The position numbers and the translations under genes were made by a program. The notes under the pieces were generated by a model. The model had not been told where the DNA came from and did not search any database. It saw only the letters and a program-made list of their open reading frames with translations. Positions 56,055 through 64,000 of a stretch of DNA of 64,000 bases are shown piece by piece. The stretch covers positions 1 through 64,000 of the forward strand of contig JAQWFL010000009.1 in assembly GCA_028704435.1 (NCBI GenBank), given 5' to 3'. How positions within the stretch are numbered: the first letter of the stretch is position 1; the number at the start of each line of letters is the position of its first letter. The DNA comes from Anaerostipes sp. GTDB taxonomy: Bacteria > Bacillota > Clostridia > Lachnospirales > Lachnospiraceae.

Positions 56055-58811
56055 TTATACCTCCATGTACTTCTTAAATTCTGCAAGACCCTCCAAATCA
56101 TTATTTTGACCAGATAATTCATCAATCATCTCAATAATAGATTTAGCAGTCTTTGCTTTCTTTGATTCAATGTCTTTGTATGTTGTTGCATACTTAGCTT
56201 TTAATTCTTCAATGTCAAAAATCAATAAAGATACAACATCGCCTGGTATGGTCTTAAGACCTAATGTGATAGGCTTTATCCATTTCAACTCAAGAAGATG
56301 CAATGCATCCTCCTCTTCTAAATTTTTAATTGTTGCTATAGTTGCCGCTTCTAGATCTGACTTTTGAGTTTTTACCATTTTCTTTAACTCGCTCTCTTCA
56401 TCCATAAGAAGCATCACTTTTTTCATTTTTGCTTCAAACGATTCCTCCTGAAATTCGGACTCCATTTGTAACTGTAATATTCGAGAATTTACAGCAGGTT
56501 TTCCGAAAGTACCATCTTTATTTGCAGTCATAGCGTTCCATTTAACAAAAGAATTAGCTTCAATAAAAGCTGTCTTGTCCTTCTTCGCTGAAAAAGCGAG
56601 ATAGTCCTTTAATGCGTTTATCTCCGGGTTTTCCACATCTGCTAACGCTTCAGCAACATATGCCTTTACTTCTTTTCCAACAAACGCATTCTTATCATCA
56701 TTTGTAATTGATTGTTCAAGCTCATCCTCTTCAAGTGACTCTAATATCTCAGTATACAAATTATTAATTTCAATCAATCTAGATTCGCCAGACTGAATTT
56801 CAGACAATTTGTCATAATGAAATTCTTCTTGTACAAGCTCAAATGGTAAAATGTGACCTTCCCAACCTTCCTGTACCTCAGTTACTTCATCCTCGTCTTC
56901 CTTCTTTTTCTTTACTACCATATTGGGATCAACCTGGAATATTGCATCAAATCCTTCACCCTGAATCATTTCTAAGTCAGAAGTAATTGTTTCCCAGTTT
57001 TCAGAAAGAATCTGAAACGTCTTATATTGATCCATTAATTTTACATTTGCAATTCTACTAAAAACATCAGCACAGACATCTTCTTTAAGGCTCTGCACGT
57101 TGACATCAAGAATATCTTCAATCAAACAATTTCTTAATTTTTCTTCAAAGCCTTCAAATCCTAAATTGTATTTCGCAATATAATCGGAAACAGATGTGAA
57201 ATCAGACACTGAGCTTTCTATATTGTCAGCCACAACTTTAACATAATCACTTGAAAGTTTACCAAAAATCTCCTCACGCAAACCTGGAAATGCATCCCAG
57301 TATTTCTGAAGCGTTTCTACTTCTGTCTTCGGAATTCCCCCAAACATAATAGAATGAATATCCCACGGCTCCTCATCATCGGATGTATCTACATATCTAG
57401 GTATATTTAAATTGTATTCATTTCCTCGTATATCGTCCTTTGAGACTAATTTTGCGAATTTCTCTACAGATTTCCTTGCCTTCATTGTATCAACGATTTC
57501 TCTGATATCTCTTGCTCTTAATTTATTGTTTTTACCTACTTTCTCAAATCTTTTAGAGGCATCTATAACCAAGACATCAGAATCAGGTCTTGTTCTTTTC
57601 AACACCATAATAATTGTTGGAATACCCGTTCCAAAGAAAATGTTCGCAGGTAAACCTATAATAGTCTCTATGTGATTTCGTTCAATCAGAGTTTTTCTAA
57701 TTGTTTCTTCTTCTCCACCTCTAAATAAAACACCATGAGGCAAGACAATAGTCATAATTCCATCGTCCTCTAAATGATAAAGTTCATGAAGTAAAAAAGC
57801 ATAGTCTGCTTTCGCCTTTGGAGCAACTCCAAACTCCTTAAAGCGTGGATCATATTCTTTATTTTTGGGATCCCATTTTTGTGAGTATGGTGGGTTAGAA
57901 ACAACTGCATCCACTTTAACAAGCGAATATGTCTCATCCTTGTTTTCATCCGTCTCAAAAAATGGCCAGTCATCTTCAAGCGTATCTCCGTTTCTAACAT
58001 TAATATTTGATGGATTTATGCCACGCATAACCAGATTCATACGAGTTAAGTTATATGTATTCTCCTTCAATTCCTGTGCATAGTAATCAATCTTATTCTC
58101 ACCTTCAATATATTGAGCCATCGATGCACCAATATTAATCAATAAGGAACCGGAACCAGATGTAGGATCATATATTTTAATATGTTCTCTATCTTTAAGA
58201 TGGCTAGCAACTATTTCAGACATCAAAACAGATACTTCATGTGGAGTATAGAATTCTCCTGCTTTCTTTCCGGCATTAGCAGCAAACATACTTATGAGAT
58301 ACTCATAAATAAATCCCAAAATATCGTAGCCTTGTTTTCCATCCATCGGAATTCTCTTAATCAACTTAAGTAGGGCTTTTATTGATTTTGTCTGCTTTGT
58401 GGATGTCTCTCCAAGCTTTGAGAGACCACTTTGTAATGTCTTAAAAATATTTTCAAATAGTTTCTTATAGGTTGGCTCAATATTTGTATCAAAATTGCTC
58501 AATGCATCCCTTACATCAGATACGTCAAAATCGTCACCCTTAGAAAGCCACGTTGAAAATAAATCCTCGTAAGCGATAAAGTATCCAATATTCTCGCTGA
58601 TGTGTTTCACAAGTTTTTCGTCATCTGCTGTCACTTTCCTAATATCATCATCTGTATACTTCTCATCTTTCAGAAACGAAACTTCACGATCCGAAAGATA
58701 CTTATAAAACATAAATCCAAGTATATAGTCCTTATATTCGTTTGCTTCTATCTTTGATCTCATCTGATTGGCGGACTGCCAAATAGTAGATGCTAATTGT
58801 TGTTTATTCAT
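56055..58811 (-). CDS. hsdM: Type I DNA methyltransferase subunit M
   Basis: 918 residues, an adenine N6-methyltransferase. The N-terminal HsdM domain starts IWQSANQMRSKIEANEYKDY. AdoMet motif I is DPTSGSGSLLI (near 215), and catalytic motif IV is NPPYSQKW (near 308). The C-terminal 350 residues are charged and helical and exceed the E. coli type (529 residues), as in the larger HsdM class. AGGAGG precedes the ATG. It follows the small HTH gene by 37 nt and is followed by hsdS after 3 nt. Confidence 0.95.
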   Translation of the reverse strand: MNKQQLASTIWQSANQMRSKIEANEYKDYILGFMFYKYLSDREVSFLKDEKYTDDDIRKVTADDEKLVKHISENIGYFIAYEDLFSTWLSKGDDFDVSDVRDALSNFDTNIEPTYKKLFENIFKTLQSGLSKLGETSTKQTKSIKALLKLIKRIPMDGKQGYDILGFIYEYLISMFAANAGKKAGEFYTPHEVSVLMSEIVASHLKDREHIKIYDPTSGSGSLLINIGASMAQYIEGENKIDYYAQELKENTYNLTRMNLVMRGINPSNINVRNGDTLEDDWPFFETDENKDETYSLVKVDAVVSNPPYSQKWDPKNKEYDPRFKEFGVAPKAKADYAFLLHELYHLEDDGIMTIVLPHGVLFRGGEEETIRKTLIERNHIETIIGLPANIFFGTGIPTIIMVLKRTRPDSDVLVIDASKRFEKVGKNNKLRARDIREIVDTMKARKSVEKFAKLVSKDDIRGNEYNLNIPRYVDTSDDEEPWDIHSIMFGGIPKTEVETLQKYWDAFPGLREEIFGKLSSDYVKVVADNIESSVSDFTSVSDYIAKYNLGFEGFEEKLRNCLIEDILDVNVQSLKEDVCADVFSRIANVKLMDQYKTFQILSENWETITSDLEMIQGEGFDAIFQVDPNMVVKKKKEDEDEVTEVQEGWEGHILPFELVQEEFHYDKLSEIQSGESRLIEINNLYTEILESLEEDELEQSITNDDKNAFVGKEVKAYVAEALADVENPEINALKDYLAFSAKKDKTAFIEANSFVKWNAMTANKDGTFGKPAVNSRILQLQMESEFQEESFEAKMKKVMLLMDEESELKKMVKTQKSDLEAATIATIKNLEEEDALHLLELKWIKPITLGLKTIPGDVVSLLIFDIEELKAKYATTYKDIESKKAKTAKSIIEMIDELSGQNNDLEGLAEFKKYMEV

Positions 58812-58848
58812 CTAGTTTTACCTCCTGCCGCTAATGTTGCGGGGTTAT

Positions 58849-59046
58849 TTAATTATTTGCAGCTTTGCCACTTCGAGCCCATTCCTCAAGTTCAGAATAT
58901 TTGAACTTCCAAGCCTTACCAATTCTTCTTCTTGGAATATTCTTACCCTTGCGAATCCAATCACGAATTGTTGCTGGCTTTACTCCTAAGAATTCTGCCG
59001 CTTCATTTGTCCCAATCCATTTTTCTTCATTATTGGTAGTACTCAT
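58849..59046 (-). CDS. Small excisionase/MerR-type HTH protein
   Basis: 65 residues, a single winged HTH of the excisionase family (IGTNEAAEFLGVKPATIRDW, RIGKAWKFKYSELEEW). Such proteins serve as Xis factors or local regulators. Here it is the first gene of the hsd operon, so it could be a controller of restriction or a leftover of the element that brought the operon. AAGGAG precedes the ATG. Its promoter is directly upstream. Confidence 0.85.
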   Translation of the reverse strand: MSTTNNEEKWIGTNEAAEFLGVKPATIRDWIRKGKNIPRRRIGKAWKFKYSELEEWARSGKAANN

Positions 59047-59082
59047 AGGTTCTCCTTTTCTAAATATACTAAGCTAATTTTT

Positions 59083-59111
59083 ATTATACATCTTTTTCTG
59101 TCAAACTTCAA
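59083..59111 (-). promoter_or_regulatory. Promoter of the HTH-hsdMSR operon
   Basis: Minus-strand TTGAAG, 17-nt spacer, TATAAT, about 40 nt before the HTH ATG. A TTGACA also lies only 10 nt before the same -10, too close to serve as its -35. Confidence 0.6.
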
Positions 59112-59167
59112 TCATTTGTCTCCGTTTATATATGTTTGCGTGGTGGCAATTATAAAAGAAAATTTTT

Positions 59168-59288
59168 TTGTTGAACTTTCTTCAACATTTATACTGCTTT
59201 CCATATGCAATTACACATGTCTATTTTTAATAAAGTCCTTAATTTCAAGTATGTAGCCCGTTGAAGAATATTCAACGGGCATTTTTTA
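59168..59288 (+). ncRNA. Candidate small RNA between the hsd operon and the HTH gene
   Basis: Plus-strand boxes TTGTTG (59168-59173), 16-nt spacer and TATACT (59190-59195) are followed about 85 nt later by the strong terminator at 59256-59288. No ORF with a ribosome site lies between. The -35 overlaps the inverted repeat GTTGAA-N5-TTCAAC, a possible operator. It diverges from the hsd promoter. Confidence 0.4.
59256..59288 (+). terminator. Strong plus-strand terminator without a preceding plus gene
   Basis: GCCCGTTGAA-N5-TTCAACGGGC followed by ATTTTTT. No plus-strand gene exists upstream back to 44012. Confidence 0.85.
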
Positions 59289-59299
59289 CGTTTACTGTA

Positions 59300-59440
59300 T
59301 GATGCAATCAAGAGTTGTGAAACCCCTCATCGGATGATGCGTTCCCCGATCAAGAACGGTCCTATCTGACTCTGATGAACAACTAAATATTAACCCAGCC
59401 TAATAGGACGAGCTGGCCAAACCACGAGGAGGAAACTCTT
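59300..59440 (+). promoter_or_regulatory. Structured leader ahead of the Zn/HTH gene
   Basis: The stretch is visibly more GC-rich than its surroundings and contains several short complementary pairs (CCAGC/GCTGG, TCGG/CCGA, CATCGGATGATG). It ends at the GAGGAGG ribosome site of a leader ORF. An attenuator-like role is possible; no known riboswitch is recognised. Confidence 0.35.
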
Positions 59441-59599
59441 ATGGCAAAGGCCGACGAAATTAGGATAGCAGGTCATTGGATTTCCTCCATGTCAATCACA
59501 GGAGGAAAAAACAATGACAAAAAAAGTAACGAACAACCAGCAGTTGATCGATGTGTATATGCCTATCAGCCGCGAAGACGCAAAGGCGATGGGATATAA
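59441..59599 (+). CDS. 52-residue leader ORF overlapping the Zn/HTH gene
   Basis: ATG with GAGGAGG 8 nt upstream, encoding MAKADEIRIAGHWISSMSIT and continuing in another frame 86 nt into the next gene. The ribosome site of the next gene (AGGAGG) lies within it, so translation of the two may be coupled. No homologue is recognised. Confidence 0.4.
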   Translation: MAKADEIRIAGHWISSMSITGGKNNDKKSNEQPAVDRCVYAYQPRRRKGDGI

Positions 59600-60131
59600 G
59601 AGCACCGATATTGTCGTTCGCCACATTGGTGTGAAGAACGTAACCTGCATCAGAACCCAGGCTACATCAGAGTTTGCGGAGAAGTACAACCGCATGCTTG
59701 AGAATGAGCAACGAGCAGAATTCCGTGAGAAACGCTGTCTTGTATCTGACGGAAAAGGTGGATTTATCCGCTGCCCAGAATGCAATCACTGTGACAAGTG
59801 CGAAAAACACCTGGAGTTCAACTTCACAACAAACAAGCCTGTATCACTTGAAAAGCTGACCCAGGGCGATACGGAAGATGACAAAACCATCGATATTGAG
59901 GGCCGCTACGAATCGCAGACAGATATACTGAGCCATATCATTCTTGAAGACCTGATTCAATATTTAGGCACCTTCGAAGGCAAACAATATGACCGCATCT
60001 TCCAGATGCTGTACAACCAGCATGGCACAAAGGAAATTGCAGACGAGCTTGGTTTGGCATGGAGCACCGCAAAGGATGCCATCACAAAAGTTCGTAAGCT
60101 CGCGCAGGAGTACACAAATCTGACTAAATAA
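59514..60131 (+). CDS. Zinc-knuckle/sigma-region-4-like HTH protein of a mobile element
   Basis: 205 residues. A middle cluster CPECNHCDKCEKH could bind Zn. The C-terminal EIADELGLAWSTAKDAITKVRKLA is an HTH like sigma region 4. Similar orphan proteins are carried by conjugative elements of gut Firmicutes; the function is not known to me. The ATG has AGGAGG 9 nt upstream. Codon use is richer in G/C than in the flanking hsd and rlmD genes. It is the only plus-strand gene in this part of the window and has its own terminator, so it looks like a separately acquired cassette. Confidence 0.75.
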   Translation: MTKKVTNNQQLIDVYMPISREDAKAMGYKSTDIVVRHIGVKNVTCIRTQATSEFAEKYNRMLENEQRAEFREKRCLVSDGKGGFIRCPECNHCDKCEKHLEFNFTTNKPVSLEKLTQGDTEDDKTIDIEGRYESQTDILSHIILEDLIQYLGTFEGKQYDRIFQMLYNQHGTKEIADELGLAWSTAKDAITKVRKLAQEYTNLTK

Positions 60132-60135
60132 CACA

Positions 60136-60183
60136 AAGGAGCCTTGCACCGTCATTTGATTGATGATGCTTGGCTCCTTCTTT
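60136..60183 (+). terminator. Terminator after the Zn/HTH gene
   Basis: AAGGAGCC and GGCTCCTT close a long hairpin, followed by CTTTATG. Confidence 0.7.
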
Positions 60184-60286
60184 ATGCTTATATTCACCCA
60201 AAAAATGCAGTTCAATCAAGCTGTCAACTCAGCACCCCATTTAGCCATTCTGTCATCTCGACCTATGCTCGTCGATATGTTTCCGC

Positions 60287-60353
60287 GAAGCAAAAAGAAA
60301 AGAGCCTTCTGCCGGTCGTTCCTACTGCAATAGCAGGTAACCGGGCAGAAAGT
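60287..60353 (-). terminator. Probable terminator of rlmD, GC-rich branched hairpin
   Basis: TTCTGCCCGGT and ACCGGCAGAA pair with one bulge around an inner CCTGCTA/CAGTAGG hairpin. CTCTTTTCTTTTT follows on the minus strand. It is 25-30 nt from the rlmD stop. Confidence 0.55.
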
Positions 60354-60379
60354 CCTTGTTTCAAGCCTCTTCAACACTA

Positions 60380-61741
60380 TTACTTCTGTACTTTAGTCAA
60401 AAGAACGATGCTCTCACAATGAGGAGTTTGAGGAAATAAATCTACAGCCCCAGCCCTTACTACTTTATATCCCGCCTCTTCAAACACTTCCAAATCTCTT
60501 GCAAGACTGGTAGGTTTACAGCTAATATACACCATTTTCTCCACACCAAAATCTATAATCTTGCCAATGGCCTTTGGATGAATTCCGTCTCTGGGCGGAT
60601 CTAACACAATAAAGTCTGGCTTATCTTCTATATCATCCACAACTTTTAGCACATCCCCTGCTATGAATTCACAATTATTAAGTCCATTTAGCTTGGCATT
60701 TTCTTTTGCCGCTTCCACCGCTTCTTCTACAATCTCAACTCCCACTACCTTTTTAGCCACTGGTGCCAGCATTTGGGCGATGGTACCTGTTCCACTATAC
60801 AAATCAAAGATAACTTTGTCCTTTGTCTCTCCTACAAAATCTCTTGCCACTTCATATAGAACTTCGGCTCCAAGGGAGTTTGTCTGGAAAAATGAAAATG
60901 GTGAAACTTTAAATTTCAGCCCTAAAATTTCTTCATAAAAATATTCTTGCCCATACAATAAATTCATTGAATCTGCCTGAACCACATCCGATAAACTGTC
61001 ATTTAGCGTATGTAGAATTCCAACAATCTGTCCATTTAACTTTAATCCACAAAGACGTTCTACAAGAGGCATCATATCCACAGGTTCCTGAGTAGTTGTC
61101 ACAAGATTAACCAATAAATCCCCAGAACATTCTCCACGACGAATGACCAAATGGCGTACATATCCAGTATGCTGCATTTTCTTATAGAAGCTGCACTTTT
61201 TTTCTGTAAAATATGCCAGAACTTCTTGCAAAATTACATTATAATCGTCATTTACAATCTTGCAGTTTGTCACATTTACAATATCATGAAAAGAATTCTT
61301 TTTATGCATTCCAAGAGCAAGCGGTCCATCTTTTATTTCATCTCCAAAAGAAAACTCCATTTTATTTCGATATTCCCAAGACTTTGGGCTTCCTTTGATT
61401 CCTTCCCAAATATGGTCATCCACATAATTTTCATATAATTCCCGTACTTGCTTTTCTTTTATTTTTAATTGATTTTCATAAGAAACGGTCTGATAAAAAC
61501 AACCTCCACACAATCCAAAATGTGGGCACGAAGGTACTGCATCTTCCAGAGAAGAAGGTTCTAGTACCTCAAGTAGTCGAAGTGCTCCCCCACTCTTACG
61601 AAGCTTTGTTACTTGACCCTTAATAAGTTGTCCTTCCACACAGCCTTTGACTGTCATATTTCTATCTTCTATACAAACAATTCCCTTATGAGGAAAGCTT
61701 ACATGGTTGACTCTTCCTTCCACAATGTCTTTCTTTTTCAT
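60380..61741 (-). CDS. rlmD: 23S rRNA (uracil-C5)-methyltransferase, RlmD/RumA family
   Basis: 453 residues, complete. An N-terminal TRAM-like beta barrel is followed by a cysteine cluster (CPHFGLCGGCFYQ) that binds [4Fe-4S] in this family. The AdoMet fold has FDLYSGTGTIAQML and FIVLDPPRDGIHP, and the catalytic Cys is in VYISCKPTSLARDL. The protein ends with the family motif VDLFPQTPHCESIVLL. The substrate uridine cannot be fixed, because Firmicute paralogues differ. Its 3' end marks the right border of the accessory island. Confidence 0.94.
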   Translation of the reverse strand: MKKKDIVEGRVNHVSFPHKGIVCIEDRNMTVKGCVEGQLIKGQVTKLRKSGGALRLLEVLEPSSLEDAVPSCPHFGLCGGCFYQTVSYENQLKIKEKQVRELYENYVDDHIWEGIKGSPKSWEYRNKMEFSFGDEIKDGPLALGMHKKNSFHDIVNVTNCKIVNDDYNVILQEVLAYFTEKKCSFYKKMQHTGYVRHLVIRRGECSGDLLVNLVTTTQEPVDMMPLVERLCGLKLNGQIVGILHTLNDSLSDVVQADSMNLLYGQEYFYEEILGLKFKVSPFSFFQTNSLGAEVLYEVARDFVGETKDKVIFDLYSGTGTIAQMLAPVAKKVVGVEIVEEAVEAAKENAKLNGLNNCEFIAGDVLKVVDDIEDKPDFIVLDPPRDGIHPKAIGKIIDFGVEKMVYISCKPTSLARDLEVFEEAGYKVVRAGAVDLFPQTPHCESIVLLTKVQK

Positions 61742-61757
61742 TTACAATTCCTTTCAT

Positions 61758-61799
61758 TAAAATAGCCAAGAATACCGTATGCCGATGTCCTTGGCTTTG
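61758..61799 (-). terminator. Terminator after the phosphodiesterase gene
   Basis: AAAGCCAAG and CTTGGCTATTTT pair on the minus strand, followed by AA. Confidence 0.65.
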
Positions 61800-61812
61800 T
61801 GTTATATTTGAT

Positions 61813-62319
61813 TTAAATATCTAATTCTCTAAAATGTTCTCTATAATATCCATGTGCATAATGAGCCTGACCTTCTTGGTCAATCTCCATAATCAAAAAT
61901 GTTGGCTTTCTTCCTTGCTGTCTTGGATAAGATATACTTCCAGGATTCAAGATTGTCATGTCATTACCAATATCAATAAATGGTACATGAGTGTGTCCGT
62001 ACATGGCCACATTACATCCTTCTTGCCTTGCATATTCTTCTAGATAATCCACACCTGAATTCACATAATATGTGTGTCCATGGGTTACGAGAATTCGATA
62101 CCCTTCCACTTCAACAATCTCCTGAGATGGTAAATCCAAATAATAATCATTGTTCCCTGCAACCATAACAACAGGACATCCTGCCCACTCTCTTATGTAA
62201 TTATCTCCACGTTCAACGTCTCCACAATGAATTAACATATCAATATCACCGACTTGTTCGAGAACACCTTTTACATCATCATTGCGTCCATGTGAGTCGC
62301 TAATCACTAATATTCTCAC
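61813..62319 (-). CDS. YfcE/MJ0936-type metallophosphoesterase
   Basis: 168 residues with all metal-binding motifs of the small calcineurin-like phosphodiesterases: ISDSHG, HCGDVE, VAGNNDY, VTHGH and YGHTHVP. It hydrolyses phosphodiesters; the natural substrate is unknown. GTG start behind AGGAGG, 11 nt after rdgB. It belongs to the rlmL-rdgB-yfcE chain. Confidence 0.93.
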   Translation of the reverse strand: MRILVISDSHGRNDDVKGVLEQVGDIDMLIHCGDVERGDNYIREWAGCPVVMVAGNNDYYLDLPSQEIVEVEGYRILVTHGHTYYVNSGVDYLEEYARQEGCNVAMYGHTHVPFIDIGNDMTILNPGSISYPRQQGRKPTFLIMEIDQEGQAHYAHGYYREHFRELDI

Positions 62320-62330
62320 AATTCTTCCTC

Positions 62331-62915
62331 CTAAATCAGTCCTTTTATCTGACGAAGTGCTGCCCCCCTATGACTTAAAGCATTCTTCTCATCGCTGCTA
62401 AGCTCTGCACTGTATTTCTCAATCTTTGGCAAATAAAATATAGGATCATATCCAAAACCATTCTCTCCCTTGATTTCGTATCCTATAATCCCCTCCATAA
62501 TACCACGAGTTGTTCTTATTTGTCCATTAGGAAATGCGGCTGCAATGGCACATACAAACCTTGCTCCTCTTTTTTCTTCTGGTACATCTTTCAGTCGATC
62601 TAAGATTGTCTGGTTCTTAATATCGTAAGAAGTATTCTCCCCAAGATATCTGGCAGAATAAATTCCTGGTTCCCCATTTAAGGCATCAATCTCAAGTCCA
62701 GAATCATCTGCAAGGGTTAATTTCCCTGTCATCTCCATAATTGTCTTTGCTTTGATTGTCGCATTTTCCTCAAAAGTAGTTCCATCTTCTACAATATCTA
62801 CATCAATTCCAGCTTCCTTCATAGATACAATCTCATATTCTGAATCACCTAGAATCTCTCTAATCTCTCGCATTTTATTTGCATTGCCTGTAGCAAAAAT
62901 CAATTGTTTCTTCAT
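62331..62915 (-). CDS. rdgB: Non-canonical purine NTP pyrophosphatase (RdgB/HAM1)
   Basis: 194 residues. The N-terminal FATGNANKMREIREIL, the metal site TLADDSGLEIDALNGEPGIYSARY and the C-terminal ENGFGYDPIFYLP and SHRGAALRQ are diagnostic. It removes dITP, XTP and related nucleotides before they enter DNA. AGGAG precedes the ATG, and it lies 3 nt after the methyltransferase gene. Confidence 0.96.
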   Translation of the reverse strand: MKKQLIFATGNANKMREIREILGDSEYEIVSMKEAGIDVDIVEDGTTFEENATIKAKTIMEMTGKLTLADDSGLEIDALNGEPGIYSARYLGENTSYDIKNQTILDRLKDVPEEKRGARFVCAIAAAFPNGQIRTTRGIMEGIIGYEIKGENGFGYDPIFYLPKIEKYSAELSSDEKNALSHRGAALRQIKGLI

Positions 62916-62918
62916 AGC

Positions 62919-64000
62919 TTACTTTCTCCTTGGTGGTCTTGGTCCAATGTATTGATAATACTCTGCACGAATCATACCATTGTATACTTTACGCTTTTTC
63001 GTTGCTTTTCCAACATATTTTTCTGTACCTTCATAAGAAGTAATCATATATTTTGACCATGTATGTAGCTTTTTAAATGATTCTCCAATCTGAGTATATA
63101 AAGCTGGTAAATCTTCAACCTCTTCTAATCTCTCACCATATGGTGGATTGGTAATTATAAATCCGTATGGCTTTGGATGACTTAAATCTTTTACTTCCCT
63201 TTGCTGAAAATGAATCAAATGATCTACTTCTGCATCTGCCGCATTCTCTCTGGCAATCTTTAGTACCTTTCCATCAATATCATATCCTTGTAAATCCATC
63301 TCCACATCAAGATTCATCTTCTCTGAAGCCTCATCAATGGCATCGTACCAAGTTTTCTTTGGCAAGAAGTTTGTCCAGTTCTCTGCCTGAAAAGAACGAT
63401 TCATCCCAGGTGCAATATTAGCTCCCAGCATGGCAGCTTCAATTAAAAATGTTCCGCTTCCGCAAAATGGGTCTACCAATATACGGTCTTTATTCCATGG
63501 AGTCAACATAATCAATGCTGCCGCTAAAGTCTCTCGAATAGGTGCTTCACTTGTAAGTTTACGATACCCTCTCTTGTGAAGAGGTGTCCCTGATGTATCT
63601 AGACTAATGGTTATCTGATCCTTTAAACTGAACACTCGAATAGGATATTCATTTCCATCTTCTTGAAACCATGAAACATTGTAAATTCCCTTTAAACGAT
63701 CTACAATTGCTTTCTTTACAAGAGACTGGATATCTGGTGCACTATAAAGCTTACTCTTTGCAGTGGACGCTTTCTTCACCCAGAACTTCCCATTCTCTGG
63801 AATAAATTCTTCCCATGGCAGTTTTTTTGTCTGTTCAAACAATTCTTCAAAGGTTGTTGCACGAAAAGAACCTATCTTTAACAGGATTCTTTCTGCAGTT
63901 CTAAGGAAAATGTTTGATCTTGCAATTCCCAATTCATCTGTTACAAATGTAATTCTTCCGTCTTCCACCTGTTTTATCTCATATCCTAAATCTTGTATTT
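62919..64000 (-). CDS. RlmL/YpsC-type rRNA N2-guanine methyltransferase, 5' end beyond the window
   Basis: The frame is open to the window edge (QDLGYEIKQV upstream of the track's GTG start), so the first residues are missing; homologues are about 380 residues. A THUMP-like N-terminal part (SNIFLRTAERILLKIG) is followed by VDPFCGSGTFLIEAAM and the NPPYGERL motif of guanine or adenine N-methyltransferases. It is the first visible gene of the chain with rdgB and the phosphodiesterase. Confidence 0.92.
   Translation of the reverse strand, partial: IQDLGYEIKQVEDGRITFVTDELGIARSNIFLRTAERILLKIGSFRATTFEELFEQTKKLPWEEFIPENGKFWVKKASTAKSKLYSAPDIQSLVKKAIVDRLKGIYNVSWFQEDGNEYPIRVFSLKDQITISLDTSGTPLHKRGYRKLTSEAPIRETLAAALIMLTPWNKDRILVDPFCGSGTFLIEAAMLGANIAPGMNRSFQAENWTNFLPKKTWYDAIDEASEKMNLDVEMDLQGYDIDGKVLKIARENAADAEVDHLIHFQQREVKDLSHPKPYGFIITNPPYGERLEEVEDLPALYTQIGESFKKLHTWSKYMITSYEGTEKYVGKATKKRKVYNGMIRAEYYQYIGPRPPRRK

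Noticed and set aside
60144-60422. Plus ORF of 92 codons after the Zn/HTH gene
   Set aside because: It starts inside that gene's terminator hairpin and runs antisense into rlmD; no ribosome site.

Overview
The window is low-GC, Gram-positive chromosomal DNA that most resembles a gut Lachnospiraceae or related Clostridia. This rests on gene content: an [FeFe] hydrogenase next to a NuoF-like/GltD-like fusion, DUF5721, DegV, LCP and DUF368 proteins, strong AGGAG ribosome sites, and TTGACA/TATAAT promoters. The genus is not resolved. Almost all genes lie on the minus strand. No tRNA, rRNA, CRISPR array or intact transposase was seen.

Layout. 0-6 kb: a minus-strand operon for a bacillosamine-type lipid-linked sugar (PglF-like dehydratase, PglE-like aminotransferase, a PglC-like transferase fused to ATP-grasp and HAD domains, and a truncated PglD-like acetyltransferase). 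6-9.7 kb: purC-purF-purB. 9.7-13.8 kb: a two-component system followed by a GH3/NagZ-like lipoprotein. 14-19 kb: NADP-type isocitrate dehydrogenase and the hydrogenase pair. 19-23 kb: DegV, the undecaprenyl-phosphate translocase PopT (DUF368), DUF5721 and HtrA. 23-25.7 kb, plus strand: a WbaP/WcaJ-type sugar-phosphate transferase and an LCP ligase. PopT, the two sugar transferases and LCP all use the undecaprenyl-phosphate carrier, so envelope glycan assembly is a theme of the left half.

25.8-39.4 kb is signalling. One plus-strand hybrid histidine kinase and a MarR-GNAT protein precede a tightly coupled minus-strand operon of three large hybrid kinases. The middle one is interrupted by a one-base frameshift. 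39.5-42.7 kb holds an RclA-like flavoprotein with its Rrf2 repressor and a GGDEF protein.

42.7-60.3 kb is an accessory island. Its left part is a graveyard: a gutted acyltransferase, a 5'-truncated membrane protein, a gutted AlbA_2-type protein, Mrr and DUF262 remnants, and two scars of a second RlmD-like gene 3' end. Within it are an intact SRA/EVE-like-HNH nuclease, a flavodoxin-aldo/keto reductase fusion that lost its own start, and an intact type I restriction-modification operon (HTH, hsdM, hsdS, hsdR). The HsdR carries an unusual C-terminal HTH-like domain. A plus-strand sigma-region-4-like Zn/HTH gene with a structured leader and a candidate small RNA closes the island. 60.4-64 kb returns to core genes: rlmD, a YfcE-type phosphodiesterase, rdgB and an RlmL-type methyltransferase cut by the window edge.

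The best candidates for something new are the PglC-ATP-grasp-HAD fusion, the HsdR-HTH type I system with its own small regulator and divergent candidate sRNA, and the RlmD-like integration scars. The ORF track shows TTG and GTG starts as M, so several starts were moved to better supported codons.
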